The translations under genes and the position numbers were made by a program. Shown here one piece after another: positions 24,622 to 36,860 of a stretch of 64,000 bases of DNA (positions are counted from its first letter, which is position 1; each line of letters opens with the position of its first letter). This DNA comes from Tetrapyrgos nigripes (taxonomy: Eukaryota > Basidiomycota > Agaricomycetes > Agaricales > Campanellaceae), in contig JAACJM010000052.1 of assembly GCA_013368315.1 (NCBI GenBank), positions 186,001 through 250,000 on the forward strand. The letters are read 5' to 3'. The notes under the pieces are model-generated. The model searched no databases. It saw only the letters and a program-made list of their open reading frames with translations, and was not told where the DNA came from.

Positions 24622-27600
24622 GTGAATCTCTCCCGAGCCGGCTTAGAAATAATGCTGATGTTTCGTGTTCCTTTCAAGAGGACTGGCACTACAGGATGCA
24701 GCCGTTGGTCAGAGTCATGACGTCCTGCTCGACCGTTCTGTTGAAATTGGGGAGGAAATAGTTCCATGGCTGGAGCAAAGCATAGCACCAGACAGATGTC
24801 TGTTAACTCTCATCATAGTACCGTGCGTCCAAGCTGCACTTTATCCTGTCCTTGATATCTAACTCACGCTCTCCTCTGTTAGTTGCACTCAATTCCCCGA
24901 TGTCGAGGTCGAATACGAGGCTTTTGCTTTAGAACTATCTCAAGCAGTAGTCAAACACAAACAACACACGCCAAGGCCAGACAGGACATCTGCGTCGTAT
25001 CTAAGTGTCCTGGCTCGACTTCATCATCTACGGTTTATCCAGCAAAAGAAGATTGACTACCTCATTCATGCCTTCAGCGACATCAAACGTTGCCTGCGAC
25101 GCCCGACACTGGACGAATATCATCAGGCCATCTATCGAGCAGACATGGCAGCATTCTACCATACATCATTCCATCATTTTGGTGCCGATGCAGACTCAAA
25201 TAAAGACATTGAGGATGCTGTCGAAAACCTACGGATTGCTATAAACTTAACTAAGGACCATCCTCGGACACTTCACCCATTGTTCCATTACGAACTCGGT
25301 TCTATGTTTCTATGTCGATATCGAAGTGGACGGCAAATCAAGCACCTTAGTGAAGCTGTCCATTACCTTCGGCACTCTGTTGAAGGCATCACTGCTAAAG
25401 ACATTGGCATTCCGGCTTTCGATACCTGTCTCAACCTCCTGACCGTCACTCTCATTTCCCGTTTCAACTCTACGCACGAAAGCCAAGATCTAGACGACGC
25501 AATCACATACCAGGAAGTCGTGTTATCTCTCCTTGAAGGTACCTTGCATGAACCTGGGGTTGGCGTTATCGGCTGCACTTCCAGAGCATCAAACGTGCTA
25601 GATGCATTGACCTTGTACAGCACCTGGTTAAATATGCGATTTGCGGATTCGGGGCGGATTGGGGACCTGCAGACCGCAATGCGATGGGCTGAATATGTCG
25701 TCGACTCTACCCCTGAAGAAGATGATGCGGGTCGTCGGCGGGGCATCAGCTGCTTTGTGAACTGCCTCATGAATCGATTCCATGCGTATGGTCGGATAGA
25801 GGATATCAACCGCGTCGTAGAGCTGGTCACCCAATCTGACCCAAGGTTCGCTTACGAAGTCGGAAGGGTTCTCATGACCGCTTTTGAACGATTTCGAGCC
25901 AAGGATTACCTCGACTACGCGATTTCATGCCTGCAGATGGCTGTCGATCACGCTGGTGCCCAGCAGGATGCTTTGAGTAATTTCGAAGCTGTCTTCAAGA
26001 CGCATTTTGGGCATCACGATATCGTTGCAGTCCAGGAGATTTTCGATATGTTTCCTTCTCACATCATTGCCGCTTTCCTGCAACGTCCCCATGTGTTAGC
26101 CTTACCTCGTGTGTTCATGGACTGGGTGCAAATTAGTTCCCGACTAAATTGTTTTGGTCGGGCTCTCACTCTGCGTTACGAAACTTCTCAGATCAGAGAA
26201 GAAGCAGTCATTGAAGAGGCAATGAAGAATCACCTCAGAGCCCTTGAAGTGACCCCCGAGACCAGTCATCTGTATCCTCAGTACCTCCTTTGCCTCAGCA
26301 CGTCATATCGAGTGCGATTTCAAGTTTGTAATCAACTGGATGACATCGACTTGGCTATCCGTCTCCAACATCGAGCATTGGTCAAAGCACCCCAACAGCA
26401 TCCTAACCGTATCCAATACCTGACTGCACTCGGTCATTCGCTTCTACAGCTCTCTCTGCTGTCTCAAAACGCCGAGGATTTTGAGGCGGGCTTGGAGTAT
26501 ATCGAGCAAGCTGTAGACTCGCCGTACGGTTTTCACCATGATCGTCTGAGTGCAGCTGTGCTTTGGGCATCTATTTACCACCGTTCCAATGACGCCCAGA
26601 GAAGCTCGGACTACAGAACCAACGAAACTTCGCCCACCTACCCCATAGACCCAACCGAGCTTTTGCGCAGGGCTCTTAAAGGCTACGCGAAAGCTGTGTC
26701 TCTGCTTGCTCGTGCAGCCTCGATCGGCATCTCCTCGTCTTCCCGCTTGGCTCAACTCTACATGGTACCGAGGGGTCTAGCCAGTGATGCAGCTGCTTGT
26801 GCCTTTACGCTAGCTGAACGCGGGACTGATCCCATTCGCGCCCAGGAGTATATTGGAAACGCAATCGAGTTGTTAGATCAGGGAAGGGCTATCCTTTGGT
26901 CCCAAGCAGCTCAGCTCCGAGCAGATCTTCAGCTTCTTGAAAAGCAAGATCCTAAGCTTGCAAAGGAGCTTCAGCTTGTTTCTGACAAGTTGAATAATGC
27001 CGTATTCAGTTTGGGAGATTCTTCAAGTGACATCGGTCCGTTGACTGAACGTTTGGGAGAGGAATGGGAGAGTCTAGTCAAGGAAGTAAGGAAAGTGGAG
27101 GGATTTGGTGATTTCTTGCAGCCCATTCCGTTTTACAAACTCAGACGAGCAGCGGATATGGGTCCGATTGTAATCATTAATACAAGCGATTTCCGATGCG
27201 ATGCCCTCATCATTCTTCCTCAAGGACAAAGCAATCTCCACATCGTTCCATTGAAGAAACTGACGAAATCCCGAATCGAAGACGATGTTTCCGATTTGTT
27301 GAAGCTTCTGGAGCTTTTACCTTTCAGCGACCGTCGCAAATTCGAACGTATTCTCGATGGTCTTTGGCAGACAATTGGCATTCCGGTCCTTCGTGCTCTG
27401 CGTCAACTGGGTATAGACTTCTCAACACCTCCTCATATCCGTTGGTGTCCAACCGGCCGACTGGCTTTCCTCCCGATACATGCCGCGTCACCTATGCGAG
27501 GCGGTCGTGGAATGCTCGATTATGTCGTGTCATCTTACATTCCCACTTTATCAGCTCTCCTGCGAATACAGAAGGTAGCGAGCCAGCCTCCGCTGACGGC

Positions 27601-28252
27601 GCGTCACAGCTATCCTCGAGTTGCCGCTATATACTGCTCCAACCTTGTATCTCAGCCTGGCATGGGTCCTTTACCGTCTACAGAAAAGGAGATTGACATC
27701 CTTAAGAAATACGCTGGTTCTGCTAGGGTATTGGACATTGTCATGGGTAACGCAGCTCAAATCGACGCTGTCTTGTCTGCGTTGCAGAGCGTAGACTGGG
27801 TTCACTTTGCTTGTCATGGAGTGCAAGACGTGATGTCGCCTATGGAAAGTGCACTTATTTTTGGCGATGGGCGTATACCCGTGTCCAGACTTGCTGGTAA
27901 TAGCAACCTAAGTGGCGATTTTGCAATGTTGTTAGCGTGCGAGACAGCCATGGGTTCCCCCGGCCTATCAGATGAAGCAATCCACGTTGCAGCAGGTCTA
28001 CATTTTGCTGGATTCAAAGGGATCGTGGCGACGATGTGGACTATTCATGACGAGACGGGACCAGAGGTTGCTGAAAGCGTGTACGAGTTTTTGTTTAGTG
28101 CTGAGGGCGAGGCAGAAAAGACAACGAGTGGTAGTAGGCGTCCTGCAAGCGGGAAGGCGGCTTACGCCTTACGGAGAGCATTGCTGATGCTGAGGGACCA
28201 GAAAAAGCGACCAGCGCTGGAATGGGCACCATTCATTCATTATGGAATGTGA
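24622..28252 (+). CDS. TPR-CHAT protein (caspase-like peptidase domain); 5' end uncertain
   Basis: The main exon runs 24883-28252 without a stop, about 1120 residues. An exon ending at 24822 (LALQDAAVGQSHD) joins it in frame. Further upstream, a GESLPSRL segment looks related but sits in another frame, so the first exons are unsettled. The N-terminal two thirds are degenerate TPR-like helical repeats (ALGHSLLQLSLL, LEYIEQAVDSP). The C-terminal CHAT domain has RWCPTGRLAFLPIHAA, the catalytic His in VHFACHG (codon 27814-27816) and the catalytic Cys in LLACETAMG (codon 27938-27940). It ends WAPFIHYGM. CHAT domains are caspase-fold peptidases; bacterial relatives cut effector proteins during cell suicide. 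Substrate and death role here are inference. Confidence 0.88.
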
Positions 28253-28293
28253 TCAATGTACTTTCTTGTGCTAAGCTCTTTATTGCAAAAGAC

Positions 28294-28469
28294 TTGAAGA
28301 GGGATATATCATTGGCGATCAAGGCGGCAGAAGAGGTAGGGGAAAGATGGTTTTAGCAGAGCCGGGGTTGAAGGCCTATACCGCGGCGTCGGAGGATCCA
28401 AGGTGTAGGGAAAAGGATTATACGGTTGTGTACAGGTGGTTGGGAGGTGTAGAGCCTGAAGTACGGTAG
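28294..28469 (+). pseudogene. 3' fragment of dehydrogenase A
   Basis: The sequence matches the last 60 codons of the gene at 16271-17456 (LAIKAAEEVG, LKAYTAASEDPRCR, YRWLGGVEPEV). It has no 5' part and a small deletion near 28333-28340 shifts the frame. It cannot make a dehydrogenase. Confidence 0.85.
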
Positions 28470-28599
28470 TCTCCACAACAGTAACCTCTACAATACAAGA
28501 TGTAAATCAAGCATTTATACAGACAGCAAATGCGGAAACTTGGCCCAATATGTATACAAGTGAGCGGTTGCCCGAGGAGCACCACAGTATTACAAGAGT

Positions 28600-29545
28600 T
28601 AAAAGTCCAATATTTCGCCCTGATTTCGTGATGGATCACTCAATAGAGCACGAAGAAAATGCTGAATCTGACATACCTGATTCAACTGTGGTGATTCCGG
28701 CGAAATCTCATTCCCTTCATCGTCCAACACATTCCATGGAGGCTGATACTGCAGAAAAGTATTTTCACCTTCAGGTTCGGTTTCGCCCTACGGCCCAACA
28801 CTCTTTTCAGCCAACTCTTAGTCTTGGGTGTCCGTAGAGTGTACAATGGGTGAAATGTCAACCCGCCCTCCTGTCCTCCACTCCTCCAGAGCCCACTAGT
28901 GGAATAATGATGCCATGTACCACTAACGCTAGCACCTGCAATGTTCATGACACTCGGCCCAATCGCCGCAGCATCTGCTCGTTCAGTGGCGTTGTCCGTC
29001 AATACTGCAAGCACAAGAGTGGTCAATGACCTGAGAAACATTCAAAATATGCAACCTACACAGTGCGAATCTGGGACAGGTATAAACGCTTGTTATCAGT
29101 GCCTTCCCCTCTAGAGCTTCACTAAACTGGATTCGAGCTTTATCTCTGATGATCCATTCTGGGGATGTTAATGCACTAAAAATGTTTGATACCGAGAATT
29201 GTACGTACGTTTTAAATTCGGCAGTGAAAGCTTGATCCTTAGTACAGCCTCGGGAAACCACGATGAGCTGATCCGCAGTCGGACATGCCTGTATTCCATG
29301 CCTTTTGTTGATCTCATCATGGATTTCAGGCGCAAAGTCGTAATTGTAGATGCTTCCCTCCTTCTCAAATTCTGCGGTCTGTGGATTGAATACCCCGTAG
29401 GCACCAACCTGTAATAGTCAGCAATATTAATGTTCAGTCAGAAAGGCTTGGAAGCAAGAATGTCGCGACACACCGTGATTGCCTGATTAGGAGTCCAATT
29501 TTCCGAAGCAGTCACTAGCCTCCTGGATGAGGTCTACAAAAAGTC
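28600..29545 (-). pseudogene. broken copy of the unknown gene at 17572-18639
   Basis: Conserved pieces include GSIYD, GASVSGTWHHYSTSGLW and TFHPLYTLRTPKTKSW. A one-base loss at about 28785-28790 turns the GRRGETEPEG segment into another frame. About 70 bp is deleted near 29165, and the first codons are lost at the internal deletion junction near 29545. Confidence 0.8.
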
Positions 29546-30502
29546 TTCCATCTCAAGGCCAGCTCAGCTATGTTGCTCAAGACAGAGTCGACGCTCGCAG
29601 CTGTAGTACCAAGGTCGCCTGCTCCAATCATCCATAACGGGCTTCTCGTTACTGTTTCTAAGCTTTGGCGGGGTGTAATGCTTTTGAAATGTTAATGTAT
29701 CTTGCCTTCACTTGTCGCCTCTGCAGTCAGTGTCTTTCTCACTCCCGGCGGTCCTACTCGACATGTTGCGGTCATACGACATCTAGAATGAACACATTGT
29801 CTCACCGTGGAGATTAAATATCAGTCCAGAACCTTTGCCTAAGACGAAATCCTGCTGAGTGTTCATTTTGATACTGTCCCTCAACCATGGACCGCACAAA
29901 AGCCTTCGTCTCCAACGGCACCTCCAGCTGGTCAGATAATTCCGGGTTCCACTCGATATCCATGACATCGACGCAACGAAATTCCACTAAGGTAGGCTGG
30001 TGAGTGAAAGGGCACGGGGTGGATAATAGTGATGCGTACGCCATTGGCGCCTTGAAAGGCAGAATCCATACAAATGGGAGGAAAAGAGCATAAATTCCTC
30101 TTCCTCCAGTTCCGTCCGAGAACTAGCACTAAACTCATTCCAATTTCAGAGCTGAGGAGAGGCATAAGAGCCATTGGAGTCAAACATTTCTAGGACGGTA
30201 CACTTGTCAACATCAAGGACAATAGGACAGCTTTCCGCCCACCTCGATCCAGAACAACCCGAGATTTAACCTGGACATTAGCAATATTAAGTAGAGACTA
30301 AAAAAGAAAAGATCGAGCAACACGTCCTGTACTTTACTCCGCGATTTGTAAGTGTACAGCAATCCCGTCGTATTTTACATGACACCAATGCTTTGCGAGT
30401 TCGTGGCACCTGCGACCATGCTGCGCCATAGAACGTCGAACTTCTTTTTCGTCTGCAAGATAGAATGCTGGGTAAGTTGGTTGATTTCTTATCAATTGTG
30501 CG
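29546..30502 (-). pseudogene. broken copy of AAA ATPase 1, missing the C-terminal half
   Basis: It matches exons 2-7 of the AAA gene at 18888-21331 in part. The Walker A lysine neighbour is changed (GPPGVRKT instead of GPPGVGKT), small deletions near 29848 break the frame, and everything from Walker B onward is absent. The fragment ends at the duplication breakpoint. Confidence 0.82.
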
Positions 30503-31457
30503 AGGTGACAGAGAACATGAACCCTTATGAGTCCGAGGAAACTACAAGGTCAGGGGAGCAGAAGAATGACATGCTTATTGAAAATCCCAAACGGTCAAAA
30601 GGTACATAGAGGAGAACATCAGAGTCACTCACCGTCCAAGTTCTAAACTTATTCACGCGTCATTGACTCTGAGCCAAGCCTGAATCTTCGGCTTTCTCCG
30701 TCAGACTCAGCCTTGTTGACAACGTGCATCTTCGTTTCTGTCCACCATTGATGTCCTATTGCAGGCAAGGCGCTACATTCGCTGACCCCAGCTCCTCGCC
30801 TCAAAAACCTTTGGCGCCAATTCCGTTCGACCTTCGACCTCCTACTTAGGATTAGACTCCGAATCACCAATTTTTACTTCGAGCTCAGCTTTCTCAAGTT
30901 TCTCGCAAACGCAACTAGGTCTATCTCTGTCAACTCATAGTTCTCCACAGACATCTCCAAGTGCCCAAACGATCTGAATCAAAGATGGTTATGGTTGAGA
31001 AATAGGACAAGGCCCGAGCGAAGAAAGACACAGAATGAATTACTGCGTTGGTTATGGTTTGGCAGCGGGATGGAACACAGCTGGCAAGTCATCGAGGGGA
31101 CCCTGAAGAAGTGTAATCTGTTTTCTTGCACATACATCATGATGTATATACATGTCTCCTTTTTACGCGCTTCTTTTATGCAAAACACCCTCAACCATCA
31201 AGTTTCTCAGAGTCCGCTTCCGACCCACCGTTTTGAGAAGTCACACTAACTTCCGATACTGAGCGCTTGAGCATCAAGAACCAAGAGTAACCGTTAACTC
31301 GGCGAAGGAAAGCTACGGTCACGCACGACCTCCTATTCTTCTTGTACGCGCCCCGCCGTTTCCTTCAGCTACTCTCTACTCCTCCACCGTCTTCTATCCT
31401 TAACACCTCTTCTATTTCATTCTACGTCTTCTAAGAACACCATTTTATCTCTACCAC
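30503..31457. other. intergenic, no gene recognised
   Basis: About 950 bp without a supported coding frame. The only open frames are short and lack motifs. The pyrimidine-rich stretch at about 31320-31450 is probably the promoter and leader of the next gene. Confidence 0.4.
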
Positions 31458-33015
31458 ATGGATCCTTCTACTATCGTTGGCATTGAAAGGGCTCTTTCCA
31501 AGATTTCCCCGGAAGAAGTCGTGGCTGCTATCTCCCGTACCGAGTCGACTGATGCTCTTCTTGGGCATCAGTTGCTCATAGACATGCGCCGTGACCCATC
31601 CCAAGTCGCACAATTGGAAAACCTCGGCTTGGACCTTTGGCTGCTCGTCATTCTCAAAGAGTTGAAGAAGCACAATCTCCCTAGACTCCTCGTTCGTGTA
31701 TGTATCATTCTCTTACGCATCGCATCTCGTCTTTCCTCATCTCTGCCAAAAACCGTATTCCAGGCCTTCTTGAGCTTTCTGTCATCTCCAGACCTTTTGG
31801 TCCTCGTCAGTACCAAGCTGAATATGACTGCCTTTCTGGCCTTGATACACTTGTCTGACAAGTGCGATGGCAGGTACGTGGCCATGTCCCGTATCTATGA
31901 GCTGGCGAGGGTGCTGTTGATGGAACTTTTGAACAAGACTACGTCGTGGTGGTGAGTACTCGCCCGTTCTATATTTGCAAGCATTGACCGATTTGATTTA
32001 TCATCGGGAAACCGTCCCGAAGCGAAATTCCCGTTGGTGAGTTCTAGCGTTGGTTTGCCAGAGTAACGCTCATGTGCACATAGACATCTCTCCTCAGCGG
32101 GATGAGGCGTCGTCTCGTCAAATTGTTCCCATTTCAGCGCCTACAGCTATCTTCAGATCATCACTAGCTCCAAACCCTCCTCCATTTGCTCAGCACGATG
32201 TGGCTCACGACGTGCCATTGTCTGCAGCTCTTCCCGTTGCAGATCACTCTGTCCACAAACCCTCTGTCCCCACTGCGCCTGGAATGACTCCATACAAATG
32301 TTTTTACCTACCCAGGAAGCCCACCACCATCAGTAAAGGTGAATTTTGTGCGGCTACTGGTCATAAGCCGGCAGCTCGGCCCTCCCTTCCTTCGGTTCCT
32401 ACAAGTAGAAACCCTGATCAGCCAGCACAACCCTCCGAGGTGGCATATTTATCAGCTTACAGTTCTCGCCCTGTACGGACACCCCGCAACCGTCTAGAGA
32501 GGATCAAGAGCGAGATGCACCCTTCGGCTAGCTCTTCCGCCTCGACACCTATCACACAAGCTACTCCATCAGCATGTGAATCGTCCACCCCCTCGAGCTC
32601 CCTTCCTCCGACATCTATGTCCGGCACACAGCCAGGGGATATCAACTTCGCCTCCGTCCAAGGCACCTCCTCAACATCCCGGAAACGATCTCGCTCCCCA
32701 CCACAGCCTGGACCCTCCAGAATTCCATTCCGAGATATCAGTAACGCAACGGAAGCAGACCATGGATTTCTCTCTCCGCGCTCCCAGAGTACATTGAACG
32801 CAGCAGGCTATCATGCACAACAACGAAGGCCGGGAAGCTCACTGAGACGCCCCCAGCCGCCTCGCAATTCTGAAATCTCGTTGGAGGTCGAGGAAGAAGA
32901 AGACGAGGTCGCCGAGGTGCACGTCGCTAAGCGGGTAAAACGATCTGAGCAGTCGTCGATCCCGAAGTACGTGCGTCCCCGGTGTTACAGAAAGATTCTA
33001 AGTTGGATGACTTGA
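31458..33015 (+). CDS. uncharacterised protein with helical head and disordered basic tail
   Basis: Exons 31458-31697, 31764-31951 and 32064-33015 give 1380 nt, or 459 aa. The first intron (GTATGT...TTCCAG, 66 nt) is a multiple of three without stops, so its retention would keep the frame. The last acceptor (GCCAGAG) is uncertain. The first 140 residues are mostly helical and leucine-rich (LWLLVILKELKKHN, TAFLALIHLSDKCDG). The remaining 310 are Ser/Pro-rich and disordered, with a nuclear-localisation-like SRKRSRSP, an acidic patch LEVEEEEDE and a basic end VKRSEQSS. I do not recognise a family. A nuclear or chromatin-linked role is a guess from composition only. Confidence 0.6.
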
Positions 33016-33831
33016 TGGTACACTACTTACTATGTATGGTCATTGCCAGTAGTTTCGGTGATGTGTAGAGATGAACACAATATTGTACTGTAGATTTGTA
33101 TCTTGGTGGATCACGTCAACATGGCCTTACCAAATTTATTCTGACGACGCCGGCACACTGTTAGGATTCTACATAGTAAAAACTCGTTTCACTCTCTTTG
33201 GCTGCGCAATGCCCAAGCCTTCGTTCATCTAAACTCTGCGTATTGTAAGTTCTTAATCATCGGCTCCTTGACGATACTAGCCACTACTAGACACACTCTC
33301 ATCTTCTATAGCCTTAATATGTAGTACACTTGAAGGTGAGTGTCTACCCACGTCTACTAATCCACTGTACGATCATCGTCTGCATGACATGTGGCAGCGG
33401 GCTTGCAACCATCGGGTATTGAGAAGGACGAAGAACTGTACGTTACTTGATGTCAATATTCATCTTCGTTAACACCGCCCGAGTCCCGATTCTCCTTCAA
33501 GTTATCCTCCAGTCCCTGCAGTCGACGTCCTTACGAGCTTTAGTACCACATATTTCAATTTTCAAAAGCTTTCAATTCAGCAAATTCCTCATATTGTAAA
33601 GCCAGTTGCTGTGTCGTTAGCCCTGCGTGTACTACTACGGAAAGACGCTACTTAGTGTTATGAAATCTCCGAGCCGGAAAATAAGAAAATGTCAAAGGTT
33701 CTCAGGAAGAGCACGACAAGCAAACGCGAAAGACCTCAAAATTTGATGTCAATCAACACATTTCTTCAATTACCGTTACCCGGTTTTGTCATTATGGTAC
33801 AACAATACTAGTCTCAACAAAGTACTTTAAT
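33016..33831. other. convergent intergenic region
   Basis: This lies between the 3' ends of the disordered protein gene (+) and the Egh16-like gene (-). I see no open frame with motifs, no repeat and no RNA gene. Confidence 0.4.
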
Positions 33832-34881
33832 CTAAGCCCAGATCCATTCAATAATTCCTCGCTTCACAAAGTCGAGGTCTTCCCCTCGGATTTCTAGCTC
33901 AGCAAGGAAGTCGAGCACTTCAGGCTCCCCTCGGGCTTCGAGCTCAGTGAGCTCAGCGAGTAGAGAGCGAGCAGCACGCGAACCCTGTATGTAGAAGACG
34001 GATCGAAACAGATTATGGTCAACTCGCTATTCCAGAACATATGAATACTTGAACGAGCTTACCGCCTGAGCACCCTTCGCCTGACCAAAAATCCCATCGA
34101 GCAAACCGGCACCCTTTCCCTTTCCTGCGGCAGCACCCGCGGCGTTGGCAGCACCAGCCACAGGGGCAGGGGCAGGGGCAGCGACAGCGTTACCTGCTGC
34201 TGCTGCACCTTGCGAGACGACGACACAGTTTCCGAAACCTGCAATAAAGTCGTTTTTGAATGACTGTTCAAGAAAACATCAGCACTAGGTATCAAAAGAG
34301 ATTAGAGTGAATTCGAAGGGACCCACCACAAGGCAAAGATTGCCAGAAGCACCTCCAGTGCAAGTAGTACCAGCGGGAAGCTGAGCAACGATTTGGTCAG
34401 AACCAAGTTGTGCTGGACGCTATGGGAATAGTTGAGTGTAACCTCGACATCAACAGACACTAGACTCACTGGATCACCGTTCTGGGTAATGGTCACTTGT
34501 CCATTGAAGCTGTTTCCTGTGGCAGTGGTGTCCATGGTAGCGCTGAGCTGACGAGAACCATCCCTGTTACTGAGACATCGACTACCGTCAGACCAAAAGC
34601 GCTTGAAGGCAGCAAGGAAAAAGACTATACCGGTTGAAGTTGGTAGCTGTGACCGTAAAAGTGCCATCGGCCGCGGCAGCGACTGGAGTCGATGTGTCAA
34701 TGTTCTGAGCTACGTTCATTTTTCCGCATTTGTCGTTCCCTGCCAACGCGAGCACTTGCACGTCCGACCGAGCACCGGCACCCTGTACTCCTAGGGCAGG
34801 AGTCATCAATGTGTGTCCATTGACATGGACGGAGATAGCAAGGACGCTGAGTGCAAAAGTAGAGAGAGTTTTGGAGAACAT
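33832..34881 (-). CDS. Egh16-like secreted protein
   Basis: Five exons (34881-34631, 34563-34470, 34419-34327, 34263-34063, 33984-33832) total 792 nt, or 263 aa. The signal peptide ends near VHVNG, so the mature chain would begin HTLMTPALGVQGAGARSDVQ. The family core is present: NIDTSTPVAAAADGTFTVT, DGSRQLSATMD, ITQNGDP, AQLPAGTTCTGGASGNLCL and FGNCVVVSQ. These match Egh16/Gas1-type proteins first known from appressoria of plant pathogens. An Ala/Pro/Gly linker leads to two related acidic segments (LAELTELEARGE, LAELEIRGED) and a dibasic KR eight residues before the stop. Activity is unknown; extracellular location is well supported. Confidence 0.85.
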
Positions 34882-36454
34882 GACTGAGTTCGGCCCGGGT
34901 TCCTGACTGGCAGACGAGAGGGATTCTAAAAGTTATGAAGCAGAAGGACAGTGAAAGGATAAGGTGCAAAGGGGAAGAAACAGCGAGCAAGAAAGAGAGA
35001 AAGGATGTAGTAAAAACCAGTCCTGACTGGGCAGTAGCAGTAGAAAGGGAAGATGAAACTGGTGGTGGGGGTCGGAGAATCCAAGCTCCATACTGGAGGC
35101 ATTTTATAGGTCCTCCGTCAGTTAAGTGTACGGGGCTATCTGGAATGGACACAATAGAGATATGGTGATCAAAAAAGGTGTACTCACTCGCTCAGATAAT
35201 GTATACAACAACTTGTTTCTTCAATGACTTTCAAAATCAAAGAGCTTAACCAAAGAAGAACATTTAACTTGCTTTTGGCGAAAAACATTCTTCCTCTACT
35301 TAGCACTCATGGTGACGTTCAAGTTGTTCTTCGTCGGGAAACGGGTTTCAAAGAACGATAGTACTTACTGGGTGTAATATCATAGCACCGACGAGCTGAC
35401 GGCTACAATTTCGCACAATATCACTATGGATAGGTTAACGACGATGGAATGATTCTAACGACTCACTGAGATGCACGAAATGCAAACAACTGTACTAGAT
35501 ACAGCTTTACCCGGCATTGAAACTGTTACTGATAGGAGGCATTTTCGCTGCCTTGCAACCAGGCTAGCAATTTGCGGTCAGTTTATTATCGTCGGAAAAT
35601 CAAACCGGGTGTGCCTTGGCTGATGATTCTTTTGTATTTTCTACCTAGTAACTAGCAGTTACCCATGCTACGCACATTCTTGCTTTTTCAGCAGCCTATA
35701 GCAGCAATATAGCAGTAACCAGTGCCACGCACCAAAAGTGAGCCCTTTCCAGGTAAAGATTGCACTGTACCACACTGCGAAGGAAAGGCCTCTCCCGCCG
35801 CCGTCCTTCGTCGGCGGCTCCGAGGCCCCATGTAAAGTCAGGAATTCTCAAAATGAGGGAGATCTCTGTCTTCTTGCAGCCTCATCTGGACTTCTCCCTC
35901 ATGCCTACACTGGCAGAACCTACCCAATCAAATAGTAAGCTCATACAATGGTTCGAAAATTAAGTACTTAACCCGGCCTGTCCCTGAGCTATACAGGAGC
36001 CTGAAGGCTGATGTAGATCGCAAGTAGATTGAATGAAGTCATAGTGATAGATTGACTACTGAGTAGTCCTTCTCCTTCCTGTCAGCGCTCCACCATGCTA
36101 TAGTGTATCCCCTTTCTTGATCAGCGTTCTGAAGTGCTGAGAGTGGAAACAAAACCTGAAGTTCTCCTTATCCGTTGATACTTTACTGTATACATTGTTG
36201 CTACGAAGACCGTCTCACCTTGCCACATTGTTCCTTCCCGTGGTGGCCATTGGCTCTATCATAGCATTCGCTTGCAATGCAGTAGCAGGAGGATGAGGAG
36301 GAGGCCTTTCTGTCAGCTGCTTAAGCGAGGCAGAACGATGACGCAACGGGCGGATGTGCGCTAGCCAATCAGAATATATCTTTCATTTGGCAAACAGGAA
36401 CAAACAGTCATCTTTTGTAGTGTTGACTCTACTATATCTCGAACCATAACTTTC
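34882..36454. other. long intergenic region
   Basis: The left end holds the Egh16-like promoter. The rest has no supported gene. A GC-rich hairpin-like CCGCCG...CGGCGG lies at about 35797-35818, inside short open frames without motifs. Confidence 0.4.
35102..35108 (-). promoter_or_regulatory. TATA box of the Egh16-like gene
   Basis: On the minus strand the sequence reads CCTATAAAATG, about 220 nt before the ATG at 34881. Consensus match and orientation fit; no start site data. Confidence 0.4.
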
Positions 36455-36860
36455 TTCTCTCAAGATCTCAAGCCTGAAGCGATAAATGGACTATGATTCA
36501 GGTCAACCAAATGGTCAGCATGGATTGGTGGCTAAACGGACAGAAGAACCTGTAGTGGTAAGGTCTTGGGCCCCTATACTCTTGAGTTGTGGGAGGTTCG
36601 ATGACGTCCGGGGGCATGTTACCGGGTCCGGGCCCCATGCCACTAAGTCCAGGATACTTTTTGCTGCTATAGGATCCTGATTGTCGCAAGAATTTTCTAA
36701 TTTTTCTTCCTGATTTTTTGGGATAATTGTACGACGTACCGTACAGAGGCATGTTGGCAGTCGTGGCGCGGCACCTTGGCGCACCTATCGGTTTTTTACT
36801 ACTTCCACCTCACGAAACACATTTCTCATCTCAGAGCTCGACGCCATGGTGGGGCCACCA
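36455..36860 (+). repeat. F-box array unit junction, copy 1
   Basis: This resembles 37935-38440 over several hundred bases. Each copy begins with the 3' end of an F-box gene (KPEAINGL-stop here, KPEMINGL in the other copy). It runs through the same spacer (GACGTCCGGGGGCA, TTTTTTGGGATA) and reaches the start of the next gene (CACGAAACAC, GAGCTCGACGCCAT). The two copies are about 1.47 kb apart, so they mark a tandem array of F-box genes. Confidence 0.7.

Larger units (their letters stand above)
28294..30502. repeat. decayed copy of the 17.3-20.5 kb block
   Basis: The copy begins 42 bp after the CHAT stop codon and ends inside the AAA coding sequence. It shares near-identical stretches with 17266-20513 and lacks about 900 bp of the source. 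The relics it contains are listed separately. Confidence 0.85.
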
